A DNA stretch of 64,000 bases from JAGRGG01 sp965217265 (GTDB lineage: Bacteria; Pseudomonadota; Alphaproteobacteria; Geminicoccales; Geminicoccaceae), in assembly GCA_965217265.1 (NCBI GenBank), contig CBDCHP010000012.1, forward strand, positions 186,001 through 250,000. Direction: 5' to 3'. Below are positions 11,129-20,118 of this stretch, in pieces. The notes under the pieces are model-generated. The model was given only the letters and a program-made list of their open reading frames with translations. It ran no database searches and was not told where the DNA came from. The position numbers were made by a program, and so were the translations under genes. Each line of letters starts with the position of its first letter. Positions within the stretch are counted from its first letter, which is position 1.

Positions 11129-12376
11129 TCAGTTGTAGACCTTGCACTCGGGCGTGTCGCGGCTCGGCAGGCCGATCTCGGCGAAGGTCGCCTCGTCGAG
11201 GCCGAGCGTCTGGTTGACGTCGGGGACGACCTTGACGAGCCGGTTGACGAGTTCGCCGTCCTGGCCCTCGACCACCTCGGTGACGAAGTTGGTGCCGATC
11301 GCTTGGCGGTTGTCGTCGAGCGCGATGTGGCCGTTCGGGGCGTCGATCTCGACTTTGGCCAGCGCCTCTTGCAGCATCTTGCCGTCCTCCCCGAGGTCGC
11401 CCTTCACCGCCTCGATCGCCTTGAAGACGGCGGTGGTGGCGTTGAAGTAACCGGTGGCGAAGAGCGACGGCGTCGGGAAGCGCTGCTCCGGCGGGAAGGC
11501 GTCTTGGTAGGCCTTGACGAAGCCCCGCCAGTTCGGGTCGTCCCAGGTGTCGGCCTGCGGGCCCGACGACGGCGTGCCGACCAGGGCGTCCTTCGCTTGG
11601 CCCTTCGAGGTCAAGACGGTCTGGTCGGCCATGATCGTGCCGCCGATCAGGTGCGCGGCGCCGCCCGCCTGCTGGTACTGGTTGAGGAAGTTGACCGCGT
11701 CGCCGCCGCCCAAGCCCAGGTAGATGGCGTCGACGTCGTCGGGCAGCGCGGCGATGATCGAGGCGAAGTCCTTGGTGCCCAAGGGCACCCAGAAGCGCTC
11801 GGTGATCTCGCCGCCGGCGTTGCAAAAGCCGAGCGCGAAGCCGAGAAAGTTGGTGTAGCCGAACGAGTAGTCCTCGGCGACGGTGGCGACGTACTCCCAG
11901 CCCTTCTCCTCGACGACGTACTCGCCGAGGCCAGCACCCCACTGGGCGCCGTCCATGTTGAAGCGAAAGAAGTTGTCGGCCGGATCGACCATCGTCGTCT
12001 CCTGCGCGCCGGAGATGCCATTCACGATCGTGACCGCCGGCACGGACTTGGCGTAGTCCTTGATCGCGATGCCCTCGGAGCCCGAGAGCGGGCCGACGAT
12101 GATGTCGACCCCGTCCTGCTCGACCAGCTTGCGCGCCTGACGCACGGCGCTGTCGGGGGTGGTGTCGGTACTGGCCACGACGTACTCGATCGGCCGGCCG
12201 GCGACCTCGCCGCCCGCCTCCTTCAAGGCCAGTTCGAAGCCGCGCACGCCGTCCTCGCCCAAGACGGTGTAGGTGCCCTCCAGCGTGGCGAGCACCCCGA
12301 TCTTGATCGGATCGGCGGCGTGGGCGTTGACGCCAAGCGACAGGCCGGCAACGAGGCCGAGCAGCGAGGTTCGCAT
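11129..12376 (-). CDS. Periplasmic substrate-binding protein of the Liv-type ABC transporter
   Basis: This 415-residue type I periplasmic binding protein has an N-terminal signal peptide ending near AHA-AD. The mature part begins DPIKIGVLATLEGTYTVLG, which is typical of LivK/amide-binding proteins, followed by GFELALKEAGG and a segment on channelled ligand binding (IIVGPLSGSEGIAIKDYA). The ATG at 12376 is chosen because a purine-rich RBS (AAGGGAGAG) precedes it and the signal peptide begins there. A longer in-frame extension upstream lacks any signal sequence. It is the first gene of the 11-gene minus-strand run, and its promoter should lie within 12377-12541. Confidence 0.9.
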   Translation of the reverse strand: MRTSLLGLVAGLSLGVNAHAADPIKIGVLATLEGTYTVLGEDGVRGFELALKEAGGEVAGRPIEYVVASTDTTPDSAVRQARKLVEQDGVDIIVGPLSGSEGIAIKDYAKSVPAVTIVNGISGAQETTMVDPADNFFRFNMDGAQWGAGLGEYVVEEKGWEYVATVAEDYSFGYTNFLGFALGFCNAGGEITERFWVPLGTKDFASIIAALPDDVDAIYLGLGGGDAVNFLNQYQQAGGAAHLIGGTIMADQTVLTSKGQAKDALVGTPSSGPQADTWDDPNWRGFVKAYQDAFPPEQRFPTPSLFATGYFNATTAVFKAIEAVKGDLGEDGKMLQEALAKVEIDAPNGHIALDDNRQAIGTNFVTEVVEGQDGELVNRLVKVVPDVNQTLGLDEATFAEIGLPSRDTPECKVYN

Positions 12377-12541
12377 CGGTTCAGCTCTCCCTTGAACCCA
12401 ATTCTTATGCGCCGTGTATGGCACGATCGCTTTGGAAATGGTAGCCGGGCGAGACCGTCGATCGAACCGCCAGCGAAGTATCGGCGTATCCTTCAATCTG
12501 TTTTTCATGGGATTTAGGTTCGCACCCTTAAAATCCCTTCC

Positions 12542-13111
12542 TTAACGGCCGTAAGCGTTCGGATTGAACAGGCCGGCGATCGTCCTGTCGGCGCGGCGGA
12601 GCGCGGCGCCGAGCTCGGTCGCGGCGTCGATGGTCGGGGTCGCGGCGTCGATGGTCAGGGAAGTCTGCACGGCCCTTCGTTTCAAAGACTCGGGCGGCGC
12701 CATCGGCGCGGCTCGAACCAAGTCGCGCGCCGCGTCCACCGCCCGCTCGGCAGCGGTGGTGCAGGTGCCGTCGGCCGCGCTGCTGGCGTCTTCGAGGTCG
12801 ATGACGAGGCGGATCAATCGCGCCAGCGCCGCCTCGTCGAGGCCGCCCGGCACGACGCCCCGGAGGTCACCGTCGATGCCCGCCGCCGCCCGATTCTGCC
12901 CCGCCTCGCGCGGGCGGATCGGGCCGCCGAGGCCGTCCGGCAGGCCGACGTGACCCTTCTCGTGGAGGAGTTCGACCCGGTCGAACATCGTCACGCAGGG
13001 AATGTCCAAGACCTCGCCGATCCGCTCGACATCTTTGACCGCCACCGTGCCACTTGCTTTTCGCGCCGCCTCGCGCAGACCCGCCAACAAGGCGCGATCA
13101 ACCGAATCCAT
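12542..13111 (-). CDS. Hypothetical protein, possible small DNA-binding N-terminal domain
   Basis: This 189-residue protein is not recognised. The N-terminus (residues 1-60: AVKDVERIGEVLDIP, then VTMFDRVELLHEKGHVGL) has the alternating helix pattern of a winged helix or similar small domain. The C-terminal half is Ala-rich and helical. Residues near the C-terminus repeat TIDAAT twice because the DNA at 12618-12638 and 12639-12659 is a 21-bp tandem duplication. It stands alone between the Liv operon and the Pot operon, with an inverted repeat 41 bases before its start that could be an operator. The codon bias matches the surroundings. Confidence 0.6.
   Translation of the reverse strand: MDSVDRALLAGLREAARKASGTVAVKDVERIGEVLDIPCVTMFDRVELLHEKGHVGLPDGLGGPIRPREAGQNRAAAGIDGDLRGVVPGGLDEAALARLIRLVIDLEDASSAADGTCTTAAERAVDAARDLVRAAPMAPPESLKRRAVQTSLTIDAATPTIDAATELGAALRRADRTIAGLFNPNAYGR
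12618..12659. repeat. 21-bp direct tandem duplication inside the hypothetical gene
   Basis: The 21-base unit beginning gtcgcggcgtcgatggtc occurs twice back to back with one difference near the end. It adds seven residues in frame, so it looks like recent slippage. Confidence 0.85.
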
Positions 13112-13151
13112 CGCTTCCTTCCCCCGACTTATGTCGGCCCAATTTCGCGAA

Positions 13152-13173
13152 TTAGGTTAGAAGGTCAACCTAA
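13152..13173. promoter_or_regulatory. Inverted repeat TTAGGTT-N8-AACCTAA, possible operator
   Basis: Perfect 7-base arms separated by 8 bases lie about 40 bases upstream of the minus-strand gene that starts at 13111. This is the right place and size for a dimeric repressor site overlapping its promoter. The local sequence is more AT-rich than its surroundings. No consensus of a named regulator was recognised. Confidence 0.4.
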
Positions 13174-13200
13174 AAGGGGATGAAAAGCCTACAGGCTGTT

Positions 13201-13344
13201 ACGCTTCGCGTGCGCTCGCCGCGCGGGCTTTTTCTCTTCTTTTTTCGCTTTGTCCGAGGCTAGCCCTCGGCGTTATGGCCAGGTTCGAGAACAAGTTGCA
13301 AAAAAGAAAAGAGAAAGGCCGCGCGCCCAGCGCACGCGAAGCGT
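13201..13344. repeat. Dispersed palindromic element, copy A
   Basis: This 144-bp element has 47-48-bp imperfect inverted arms (13201-13248 and 13298-13344) beginning acgcttcgcgtgcgc. Each arm holds a small GC hairpin followed outward-to-inward by a T-run (plus strand: gggctttttctcttctttttt), so it should terminate transcription from both sides. The centre carries the conserved box ACGCCGAGGGC on the minus strand. It lies 6 bases beyond the potA stop codon. Four further full copies and a mini-copy occur in this window. Confidence 0.85.
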
Positions 13345-13350
13345 TCTCTT

Positions 13351-14433
13351 CTACCCCGCCAGCACCGCCATCCGCTCGGGCGCCCAGCCGATCCAGGCGT
13401 GATCGCCGTCGAGGTGCTCGACGGCGCCCTGGTCGAGGGCGGCGCGGATCGTCTGGCCCCCCGCGGCGTCGAGCGCGAAATCGACGACGGTGCGGCTGCC
13501 CTTGAACAGCCGGGCGAGGACGCGGGCATGATAGGCGTTGGCGAGGTCGGGCCGCTCGGGCGAACAAACAACGCTCTCGGGGCGCAGCGCCGCCTCGACC
13601 CTCGTTCCCGGCGGGGGGTGGTGCTCGCCGGCCGCGGCGCGCAGATGAAGCCCGTGCCAGTCGAGGACGACGTGATCGCCCTCGAAGCCCAAGACCTCGC
13701 AGGCAAAGAAGTTGGTTTCGCCGATGAAGTCGGCGACGAAGCGGCTCACCGGCCGGTGGTAGAGGTCCTCGGGCGTGCCGTCCTGTTCGATGGCCCCCTT
13801 GTTCATCACGACGATGCGATCCGACATGGTCAGCGCCTCGTCCTGGTCGTGGGTGACGAAGACGAAGGTCTTGCCCGTGCGGCGTTGGATGTTCTTCAAC
13901 TCGACCTGGACTTGGCCGCGCAGCTTGGCGTCCAGTGCTGCCAGCGGCTCGTCGAGGAGGAGGAGCTTGGGATCGGGGGCGAGCGCCCGCGCCAAGGCGA
14001 CGCGCTGGCGCTGGCCGCCGGAGAGCTGCTCCGGACGGCGGTCGGCGAAGGCGTCGAGCTGGAGGAACTGGAGGAGGGACGCGACGCGCGCGGCGGTCTC
14101 GCCGCGGCTGAGGCCCTTCAATTCGAGGCCGAACGCGACGTTCTGGCCGACCGTCATGTGCGGGAACAAGGCGTAGTCCTGAAAGACCATGTTGACGTCG
14201 CGGCGCTCGGGCGGGACGCGGGTCACGTCTTGGCCATCCAGAACGATCCGGCCCCTGTCGGGGGCCTCGAAGCCGCCGAGCAGCCGCAGCGTCGTCGACT
14301 TGCCGCAGCCCGAGGGGCCGAGCAGGGTGACGAACTGGCCCGCATCGACGGCGAGGTCGAGCGCGTCCACCGCGACTAAGCCGCCGAAGGACTTGGTGAC
14401 GTCGTCGAGGCGAAGGATCGGGTCCGCCGTCAT
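13351..14433 (-). CDS. potA: Spermidine/putrescine-type ABC transporter ATPase
   Basis: This 360-residue ATPase has Walker A GPSGCGKSTT, Q-loop VFQDYALFPHMTVGQN, signature LSGGQRQRVALARALA, Walker B LLLLDEPLAALD and H-loop VTHDQDEAL, followed by a C-terminal TOBE domain (RPESVVCSPERP). This layout is the PotA/CysA class. It is the last gene of a potD-potB-potC-potA run and overlaps potC by 4 bases. The dispersed palindrome lying 6 bases beyond its stop probably terminates the operon. The true substrate may be a polyamine, an opine or another compound, given the upstream opine-dehydrogenase-like gene. Confidence 0.9.
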   Translation of the reverse strand: MTADPILRLDDVTKSFGGLVAVDALDLAVDAGQFVTLLGPSGCGKSTTLRLLGGFEAPDRGRIVLDGQDVTRVPPERRDVNMVFQDYALFPHMTVGQNVAFGLELKGLSRGETAARVASLLQFLQLDAFADRRPEQLSGGQRQRVALARALAPDPKLLLLDEPLAALDAKLRGQVQVELKNIQRRTGKTFVFVTHDQDEALTMSDRIVVMNKGAIEQDGTPEDLYHRPVSRFVADFIGETNFFACEVLGFEGDHVVLDWHGLHLRAAAGEHHPPPGTRVEAALRPESVVCSPERPDLANAYHARVLARLFKGSRTVVDFALDAAGGQTIRAALDQGAVEHLDGDHAWIGWAPERMAVLAG

Positions 14434-15215
14434 CGCCCACCCTCCATGCGCCGCATCGAGCGCTCGGCCCAGAGGCCCAAGACGGCCGTCATGACGAGGA
14501 CGACGGTGGCGATGGCGTTGATCTCGGGCGACATGCCCGAGCGCAGCTTGGCGAAGATCAGGACCGGCAGGGTCGGTTCGTAGCCGCCCAAGAAGAAGGC
14601 GCGGACGAAGTCGTCGAAGCTGAGCAGGAGACAGAAGATCGCAGCACCGATCAGGGCGGGGCGGAGGTAGGGCAGCGTGACGCGCACGAACGCGGTGAGT
14701 GCGTCGGCGCCGAGGTCGCGCGCCGCCTCGACGTGGCTCTTGGGCATGCTGCCCAGCCGCGCCATGACGACGAGCACGACGAAGGGCACGTTGTGGACGG
14801 TGTGGCCGAGGACGATCGCCGTCATGCCGGGCTCGATCGCGATCGCGCGGGCGAAGACGCGCAGCGCGATCGCCGAGATGATGCCCGGCACCACGGCCGG
14901 CAGGCAGGCGAGCGCGAAGACGATCAGCCTGCCCTTGAAGTCGCGGCCTTCAAGGAAGGCGGCGATCCAGGTGCCGATCAGGAGCGATAGCGCGGTGCTG
15001 ACGAGCGCGATCGTGAGCGAGAACAAGAAGACCCTGATTACCTCGGCGTCTTGGAAGACCTCGACGTACCACTGAACCGTCCAGGCGGTGATCGGAAAGC
15101 CGATGAAGCGCGAGTCCTTGAAGCCCATGACGACGGTGAGGACGAGCGGCAGGAAGAGGTAGACGACGAAGGCCCAGTAGCCGAGCGAGAGCAGGACGCG
15201 CGAAATGCGGGGCAT
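14430..15215 (-). CDS. potC: Spermidine/putrescine-type ABC transporter permease (PotC-like)
   Basis: This 261-residue permease has six predicted membrane segments. The EAA loop reads HVEAARDLGADALTAFVRVTLP, and the segment SFDDFVRAFFLGG matches the PotC-family SFDDFV motif. It starts one base after the end of potB and overlaps potA by 4 bases. It forms the inner-membrane channel with PotB. Confidence 0.9.
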   Translation of the reverse strand: MPRISRVLLSLGYWAFVVYLFLPLVLTVVMGFKDSRFIGFPITAWTVQWYVEVFQDAEVIRVFLFSLTIALVSTALSLLIGTWIAAFLEGRDFKGRLIVFALACLPAVVPGIISAIALRVFARAIAIEPGMTAIVLGHTVHNVPFVVLVVMARLGSMPKSHVEAARDLGADALTAFVRVTLPYLRPALIGAAIFCLLLSFDDFVRAFFLGGYEPTLPVLIFAKLRSGMSPEINAIATVVLVMTAVLGLWAERSMRRMEGGR

Positions 15216-15216
15216 C

Positions 15217-16191
15217 TTATAAGATCCCCTTCCCGCCGCGGCCCATCAGCTTGAGGAAGAGGGCGGCGAGGACGAGCGTCGCGAGCAGCATGATGCTGGC
15301 GAACGCGGCCCCGGTCGGCCACGCGTCGCCCGCGACGTGGAAGAAGCCGGCGATCGTCTCGCCGAAGACGGTGGTGCTCGGCCCCCCGAGCAGGACGGGC
15401 GTGGCATAGTAGCCCGTCGTGATGAGAAAGACGAGAACGCAGCCCGAGGCGATGCCGTCCTTGGAGAGCGGCAGCGTGACCTTGATAAAGCGCCGCCACG
15501 CGCCAGCACCCAGGTCGGCCGCCGCCTCGTGGTAGGAGCGCGGGATCTTCTCCAAGGCCGAGTAGAGCGGCAAGAGCATGTAGAGTGCCGTCAGGTAGAT
15601 CATGCCGACGCCGAGCGAGAGGCTCGTGTACATGAACGGGATCGGCCGCTCGATCAAGCCGAGCCACTGGAGGGCCAAGTTGAGAAAGCCGCGGTTGCCG
15701 AGCAGGATCATGATCGCGTAGGTGCGCACGATCTCGCCGACCCAGAACGGGATCAAGAGCAAGAGCAGCAGCAAGAGCTGGCGCTTCTTGGCGGCGTGCT
15801 TGGCGATGAAGTAGGCGACCGGGTAGGTGATCAGCAGCGTGATGAGCGTGAAGACGGCGGCGAAAACCAGCGTGCGCACGAAGGGGAGGACGTAGAGGCG
15901 TTCCTGGAAGAACGCGCCCCAGTTGGCGAGCGTCCAGTTCGGCACCTCGTCTCCCGTCGGCGGATAGGCGTCGAGAAAACCGATCCCGACCATCTGCACG
16001 ATCGGGCCTAGATGGGCAAAGACCACCCAGAGAAGCGGAAAAGAGGCGAGCAGCCAGAAGCGGCGCCGCTCGGTGGCGAACAGCGCGTGCGCGGCCGAGC
16101 GGTAGGCGGGGTTGCGCACGAGACGCGCCCAGAAGGTGTAGCCGCCCCTTCTAGGCGCCGCCGCGGTCGTGTCGCGGGCGATTTGTCTCAA
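15217..16191 (-). CDS. potB: Spermidine/putrescine-type ABC transporter permease (PotB-like)
   Basis: This 324-residue permease has a charged N-terminal extension of about 45 residues and then six hydrophobic segments. Family features are VRTYAIMILLGNRGFLN, the EAA loop SYHEAAADLGAGAWRRFIKVTLP and GGPSTTVFGETIAGFF. It overlaps the binding-protein gene by 4 bases and leads directly into potC. Confidence 0.9.
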   Translation of the reverse strand: MRQIARDTTAAAPRRGGYTFWARLVRNPAYRSAAHALFATERRRFWLLASFPLLWVVFAHLGPIVQMVGIGFLDAYPPTGDEVPNWTLANWGAFFQERLYVLPFVRTLVFAAVFTLITLLITYPVAYFIAKHAAKKRQLLLLLLLLIPFWVGEIVRTYAIMILLGNRGFLNLALQWLGLIERPIPFMYTSLSLGVGMIYLTALYMLLPLYSALEKIPRSYHEAAADLGAGAWRRFIKVTLPLSKDGIASGCVLVFLITTGYYATPVLLGGPSTTVFGETIAGFFHVAGDAWPTGAAFASIMLLATLVLAALFLKLMGRGGKGIL

Positions 16192-17294
16192 GCCGCCTTG
16201 ATCTCCTCGACGGCGGGATCGACGAGGTCGTACTTCATGTCGTTGGCCTCAGCGCGGAAGAACTGCAGGCGGTTCAACTCCTCATCGCTGAACGAGGACG
16301 CCTTCTGCTCCAGCTCGCTCAAATGTTGATCGACGCCCTCGAAGGTCGAGATGAAACCGGACGCCTTGGTCATCTCGGCGCCGATCTCGGGGCGGGCCAG
16401 GATGGCGTCGAGCAGCCTATAGGCGTTGTCGGCGTTGGGGCCGTTCTCGGCGATGTTGAAATTGTAGACGAAGCCGTAGGTGCCCTCTTTGGGGATCGTC
16501 ATGTCGACCGGGAAGCCGTCCATGATCAGCTTCGAGATCGGGCCGGACCACGCGTGGGCGATGACGATGTCCTGGTTGATGAACATCTGCTGCACCTCGG
16601 CGCTGGCGTCGTAGAACTTGCGCACCATGGGCTTGTGCTCGATCAGGAAGTCGCGCGCTTGCCTGGCGACCTCTGCCGCCTTCTCGGGGTCGTCGATGTA
16701 TTCGATCATGTTGCCGTCATAGCCGAGGTAGAGCATCGCGACCGACATCATGTCCTGGATGATGTAGGCGGTCTGACCCTCGTACTGGGGGTCGAACATC
16801 ACGTCCCAGCTCTCGGCCTCCACCTCCGGCACGACCTCGGTGTTGTAGGCCAGCACCTCGGCGCCGGAGAGGATCGGCACGCCCCACTGCTCGCCGTTGA
16901 CGACGGTCCAGTCGGCGTCGCGGTAGACCGGCTTGACCGTCTTCCAGTTCGACAGGCGGTCGGTGTCGAGGGGGGCGACGAGGTTGGAGTCGATGAACTG
17001 GCGGTAGCGGTGCCCGGCGATGGTGACGATGTCGGCGCTCGGGTTCGGCGCCTCGGCCGCCATCAGGTTGAACTGCTTGCCCTGGTCGTCGACGAGGCGG
17101 ACGCGCACCTCGATGCCGGTCTCGTCCTGGAACTGCTCGACGAAGTCGTCGGGCAGGAAGTTGGCGTAGGTCCAGACGTTGACCGTGCCGCCCTGCGCCC
17201 GCGCCTTGCGCCAGATCGAGGGGGCGGCGAGTGCCGCGGCACCCAGGCCCGCCGTCCGCAACAGCCGCCGCCGGCCGGTGATGATCTTCGTCAT
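16188..17294 (-). CDS. potD: Extracellular polyamine-type binding protein with Tat-like signal
   Basis: This 368-residue periplasmic binding protein of the PotD/PotF class begins with a twin-arginine-like signal (GRRRLLRTAG, then an Ala-rich core and a cleavage region near RAQGG). The mature part starts VNVWTYANFLPDDFVEQF, with WGVPILSGAEVLAYNT and AHAWSGPISKLIMDG as ligand-cleft segments. It heads the transporter part of the operon, 36 bases after the end of the opine-dehydrogenase-like gene. The exact ligand is unknown. Confidence 0.88.
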   Translation of the reverse strand: MTKIITGRRRLLRTAGLGAAALAAPSIWRKARAQGGTVNVWTYANFLPDDFVEQFQDETGIEVRVRLVDDQGKQFNLMAAEAPNPSADIVTIAGHRYRQFIDSNLVAPLDTDRLSNWKTVKPVYRDADWTVVNGEQWGVPILSGAEVLAYNTEVVPEVEAESWDVMFDPQYEGQTAYIIQDMMSVAMLYLGYDGNMIEYIDDPEKAAEVARQARDFLIEHKPMVRKFYDASAEVQQMFINQDIVIAHAWSGPISKLIMDGFPVDMTIPKEGTYGFVYNFNIAENGPNADNAYRLLDAILARPEIGAEMTKASGFISTFEGVDQHLSELEQKASSFSDEELNRLQFFRAEANDMKYDLVDPAVEEIKAA

Positions 17295-17330
17295 CGTGCT
17301 CCTCCTTACCGTTGCCAGATCTCTTAAACG

Positions 17331-18419
17331 CTATTCAGGCGTAAATCCATCGCGCGCGAGGGCTTGCAGATCCCCGATCGAGAGCCCGTCGAGGTCGAGC
17401 GCTGCCAGGAGGTCGTTCTCGGCCGCGAAGTCGCGACCGTAGAGGGCCGAGAACAGCCGCACCCCCGCCTCGTGCAGCACGGCCGGGCGATCGACGAGGC
17501 GGCCGAGCCTCGCCGTCGGCACGAGGCCGTAGGGCACGTCTTCGAGGACGTAGCGGCTGTCGGCGCTGGCGGGTCCCGTGCCGCCGCGGCCTTCGGCGTG
17601 CATCCGCTGGTTCATCGCGTGGACGCCGTCTTCGGGCACATGGAACGACAAGGAAAAGTGCTCGAAGATCGTCCGGACCTTGAGGCCGAGGGCGTCGGCG
17701 ACGGCGAGGCGCTCCGCGTCCAGCGCCTCCAGGAGACGACCGACGGCGGGCGTGACGTTCTCCCCTTGCGCCCACGCCTCGCCCCGCTCCATGCGGGTCA
17801 GGTTGCAGAGCGCGATGCCCATGTGGTTTTGTGGGTTCAGGTTGCTCAAGCCGATCGCGAGCAGGCCGTCGCGCGGCACGAAACGCTCGCCGAACAGGGC
17901 GCTACAGACGGCGAGGCCTCTATCCTGATCGGCCAGCGGCAGGGTAGCGAGGTCGATCCTGCCGCGCACGGTCGAGACGGCGACTTCGGCCGGTGCTGCG
18001 CCCGTCGGCTGCCGGCCGGCGGTCAGCGTCGTGCCTCAGGCGACGATCGGCGCCCCGACCCCGCGCGCCGCCAGCAGCCGGGCGAGGTAGAGCGCCCCGA
18101 ACGAGGCGTGCGACGAAACGATGATCGGCTGGCCCGGTGCGACGTGCGGCGCCACCGCGTCCATCACGGCTTTGTGCCCGTTCGCCGGCAACGCCAGCAT
18201 GAGCGCGTCGGCGGCCGCGATGGCGGCCTCGGCCGTGGCGGCGATCTGCGGGACGAACTGGGCCTCGATCGCACCCGTGGCGGTGAGCGCAGCACCCTCG
18301 GCCAGTGCCCGCGTGCGCGCGCCGGAGGGCGACCACAGGACAGGGATGTGGGCGCTCTGGTGCAGGTAGGCGGCGGTGCCGTAGGCGACGGCACCGGCAC
18401 CCAGGATGCCGACCCTCAC
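17331..18419 (-). pseudogene. Octopine/nopaline-dehydrogenase-like gene interrupted by in-frame TGA at codon 128
   Basis: A single reading frame of 363 codons encodes an NAD(P)-binding Rossmann domain (GILGAGAVAYG from residue 4, LPANGHKAVMDAV) and an octopine-dehydrogenase C-terminal domain (LSNLNPQNHMGIALCNLTR with the family NxxxH pair, then a helical tail). The frame is intact except for TGA at 18036-18038, between GAPIVA and GTTLTAGRQP. Related proteins, as I recall them, have Trp here (VAWGTT), so a TGG-to-TGA change explains it. The GTG start overlaps the flavoprotein stop (GTGA). It may be a recent nonsense mutation, readthrough, or a base error. If functional it would interconvert opine-like amino-acid/keto-acid conjugates, consistent with the adjacent Pot-type importer. 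Confidence 0.8.
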
Positions 18420-19897
18420 GGCGGCAGGTCTTGCGTCGTCAGCGGCTCCTCGGTCCACTCGTCGCCCAAAAGTTCGGGCTTGGCGTAGTCGTTCAGCATC
18501 CGCCAGTGAGTCGCGACGTCCTCCTCGTAGAGCGAGGCCGCGATGGCGCGCGCCAGCCACGCCGCCCCGTCGCTGATGCCGGGGATGTCGCCGCTCACCT
18601 TGCCGAGGCTCAAAGCGGCACCGTAGTTGAAGCAGTAGACGCGCTTGAGCCAGGGTGCTCTGCCCGGTTCGCGCTCCATGAAGGCGAAGTCGGGATCGAG
18701 GTAGGGGAAGTTGCCGAGATCCTCGCTCGCCTCGTCCGGCGACGGCGTATAGCGGTCGCGCCAGAGGAGGACGTCGTTAGCGGCGTCGCCGAATTCGGCT
18801 CGCGCGGCCGGCTCGACGGTGAAGCCGGTGCCGAGGATCAGGAAGTCGGCGCGTAGCATCCCACCGTTCGCGGTCCTGACGACGACCCCGTCGCCCGCCA
18901 TCGCCGCCGCCTTGATGCCGACGCCGAAGTGAAAGTGGGCGTTGGGGTTGCGGCCGACGCGCAGGGTCGAGCCGCGCGGGGGCGGCGTCTGGGTCGTGAA
19001 CGAATAGCGCATGTAGCGCCAGCGCCATTCGTCGGGCAAGGCCGCGAACCCGGCGGTGAAGCCGAAGCTGCCGATGCCCATCAGCTTGTTGATCCGCGGC
19101 ATGGCGGGGCGCCGCGCCAGCAGGCGCACCTCGGCCGCACCCGCCTCCAGCGCCTCGGCCGCGTTGTCGACCGCCGAGGCGCCGATGCCGACCACCAGCA
19201 CCCGCTTGTTGCGAAGGGCGGCGAAGTCGATCGCGTCCGAACTGTGCGCCCAGCGGTCCTGTGGCAAGGGTGCGACGAAGCCGGGGATGTTCGCCCGCCC
19301 GAGACCCTCGCGCCCGGTCGCCATCACCACCTTGCGGGCAAAGACGTGCGGCCGCTCGGCGCCGGGGCCGTCGAGGTCGAGCCGGAGCAGGCCGTCGTCC
19401 GGGACGACGCGCGCGACCCTGACGCCGTTCGTCACCGGCAGGCCGAGGACGTCGCGGTACCAGCGCAGGTAGTCCATCCACGTCGGCCGGGGGATCTTGT
19501 CGAGATCCTCCCAGGCATCGGACCCGTACTGCGCCTCGTACCAGGCGCGAAAGGTCAGCGACGCCACCCCGTAGGCCGGGCCGGTCAGGTGCTTGGGCGA
19601 GCGCAGCGTCTCCATGCGGGCGTAGGTGACCCACGGCCCCTCGAAGCCGGCGGGGCTGCGATCGAACAGGCGGACGTGGCGCATCCCGCCGTGGACCAGC
19701 GCGAACCCGGCGACGAGGCCGCACATGCCGCCGCCGATGACCGCGACGTCGAGGACGCGCTCCCCGTCCCGATAGGTCGGCGGCACCCAGTCGGCCGGGG
19801 GGTGGTTGAGGCGCGCCAAATCCTGCCGCAGCCGGCGCTCCAGGGCGGACAGGCCCTCGCCGCGATCGACCGGCGGGTGCAATGCTCGAACGTTCAT
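18416..19897 (-). CDS. FAD/NAD(P)-binding flavoprotein monooxygenase-like
   Basis: This 493-residue protein has two dinucleotide-binding motifs: VAVIGGGMCGLVAGFAL near residue 53 (FAD) and VLVVGIGASAVDNAAEAL in the middle (NAD(P)H). MATGREGLGR and LILGTGF are the usual ATG motifs of flavin-dependent monooxygenases/lysine-ornithine N-monooxygenase relatives. The ATG at 19897 is preferred over one 36 bases upstream because the following residues (MNVRALHPPVDRGEG) resemble the usual extension. It is the first gene of the operon leading into the opine-dehydrogenase-like gene and the Pot transporter, so it probably acts on the same substrate. Confidence 0.82.
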   Translation of the reverse strand: MNVRALHPPVDRGEGLSALERRLRQDLARLNHPPADWVPPTYRDGERVLDVAVIGGGMCGLVAGFALVHGGMRHVRLFDRSPAGFEGPWVTYARMETLRSPKHLTGPAYGVASLTFRAWYEAQYGSDAWEDLDKIPRPTWMDYLRWYRDVLGLPVTNGVRVARVVPDDGLLRLDLDGPGAERPHVFARKVVMATGREGLGRANIPGFVAPLPQDRWAHSSDAIDFAALRNKRVLVVGIGASAVDNAAEALEAGAAEVRLLARRPAMPRINKLMGIGSFGFTAGFAALPDEWRWRYMRYSFTTQTPPPRGSTLRVGRNPNAHFHFGVGIKAAAMAGDGVVVRTANGGMLRADFLILGTGFTVEPAARAEFGDAANDVLLWRDRYTPSPDEASEDLGNFPYLDPDFAFMEREPGRAPWLKRVYCFNYGAALSLGKVSGDIPGISDGAAWLARAIAASLYEEDVATHWRMLNDYAKPELLGDEWTEEPLTTQDLPP

Positions 19898-20063
19898 GGC
19901 GCCATCGTTGTCCGGTGTTTGGCGGCGCGTCAAGCATCGAGCAGCGCCGGCGCGGCGAGGGCGGATACGGATGAACGAGGCGGCCGTCGCCGTCGTGCAG
20001 CGGGCTCAACGCTCCAGCGATAATGTTGCCAGGCGTTTATTCCAACAACCGTGACGTAAATGC

Positions 20064-20083
20064 TATACCATGTTCGATGAACA
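20064..20083. promoter_or_regulatory. Possible -10 element (TATACC) and palindrome TGTTC-GAT-GAACA
   Basis: A TATACC at 20064-20069 lies directly before the 13-base palindrome TGTTCGATGAACA (20071-20083), upstream of the plus-strand hypothetical gene. A repressor bound there would cover the transcription start. No clear -35 was found, so this is tentative. Confidence 0.3.
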
Positions 20084-20118
20084 AACATGACGCTTCAACG
20101 AACGCGAAGGACACGCAC

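Noticed and set aside
17331..18419. Genome-wide reassignment of TGA to Trp
   Set aside because: Most genes here end in TGA at sensible places and use TGG for Trp, so a single in-frame TGA does not support a variant code.
18777..20009. A 410-codon minus frame overlapping the flavoprotein
   Set aside because: Arg/Pro-rich shadow. The other minus frame has both dinucleotide-binding motifs.
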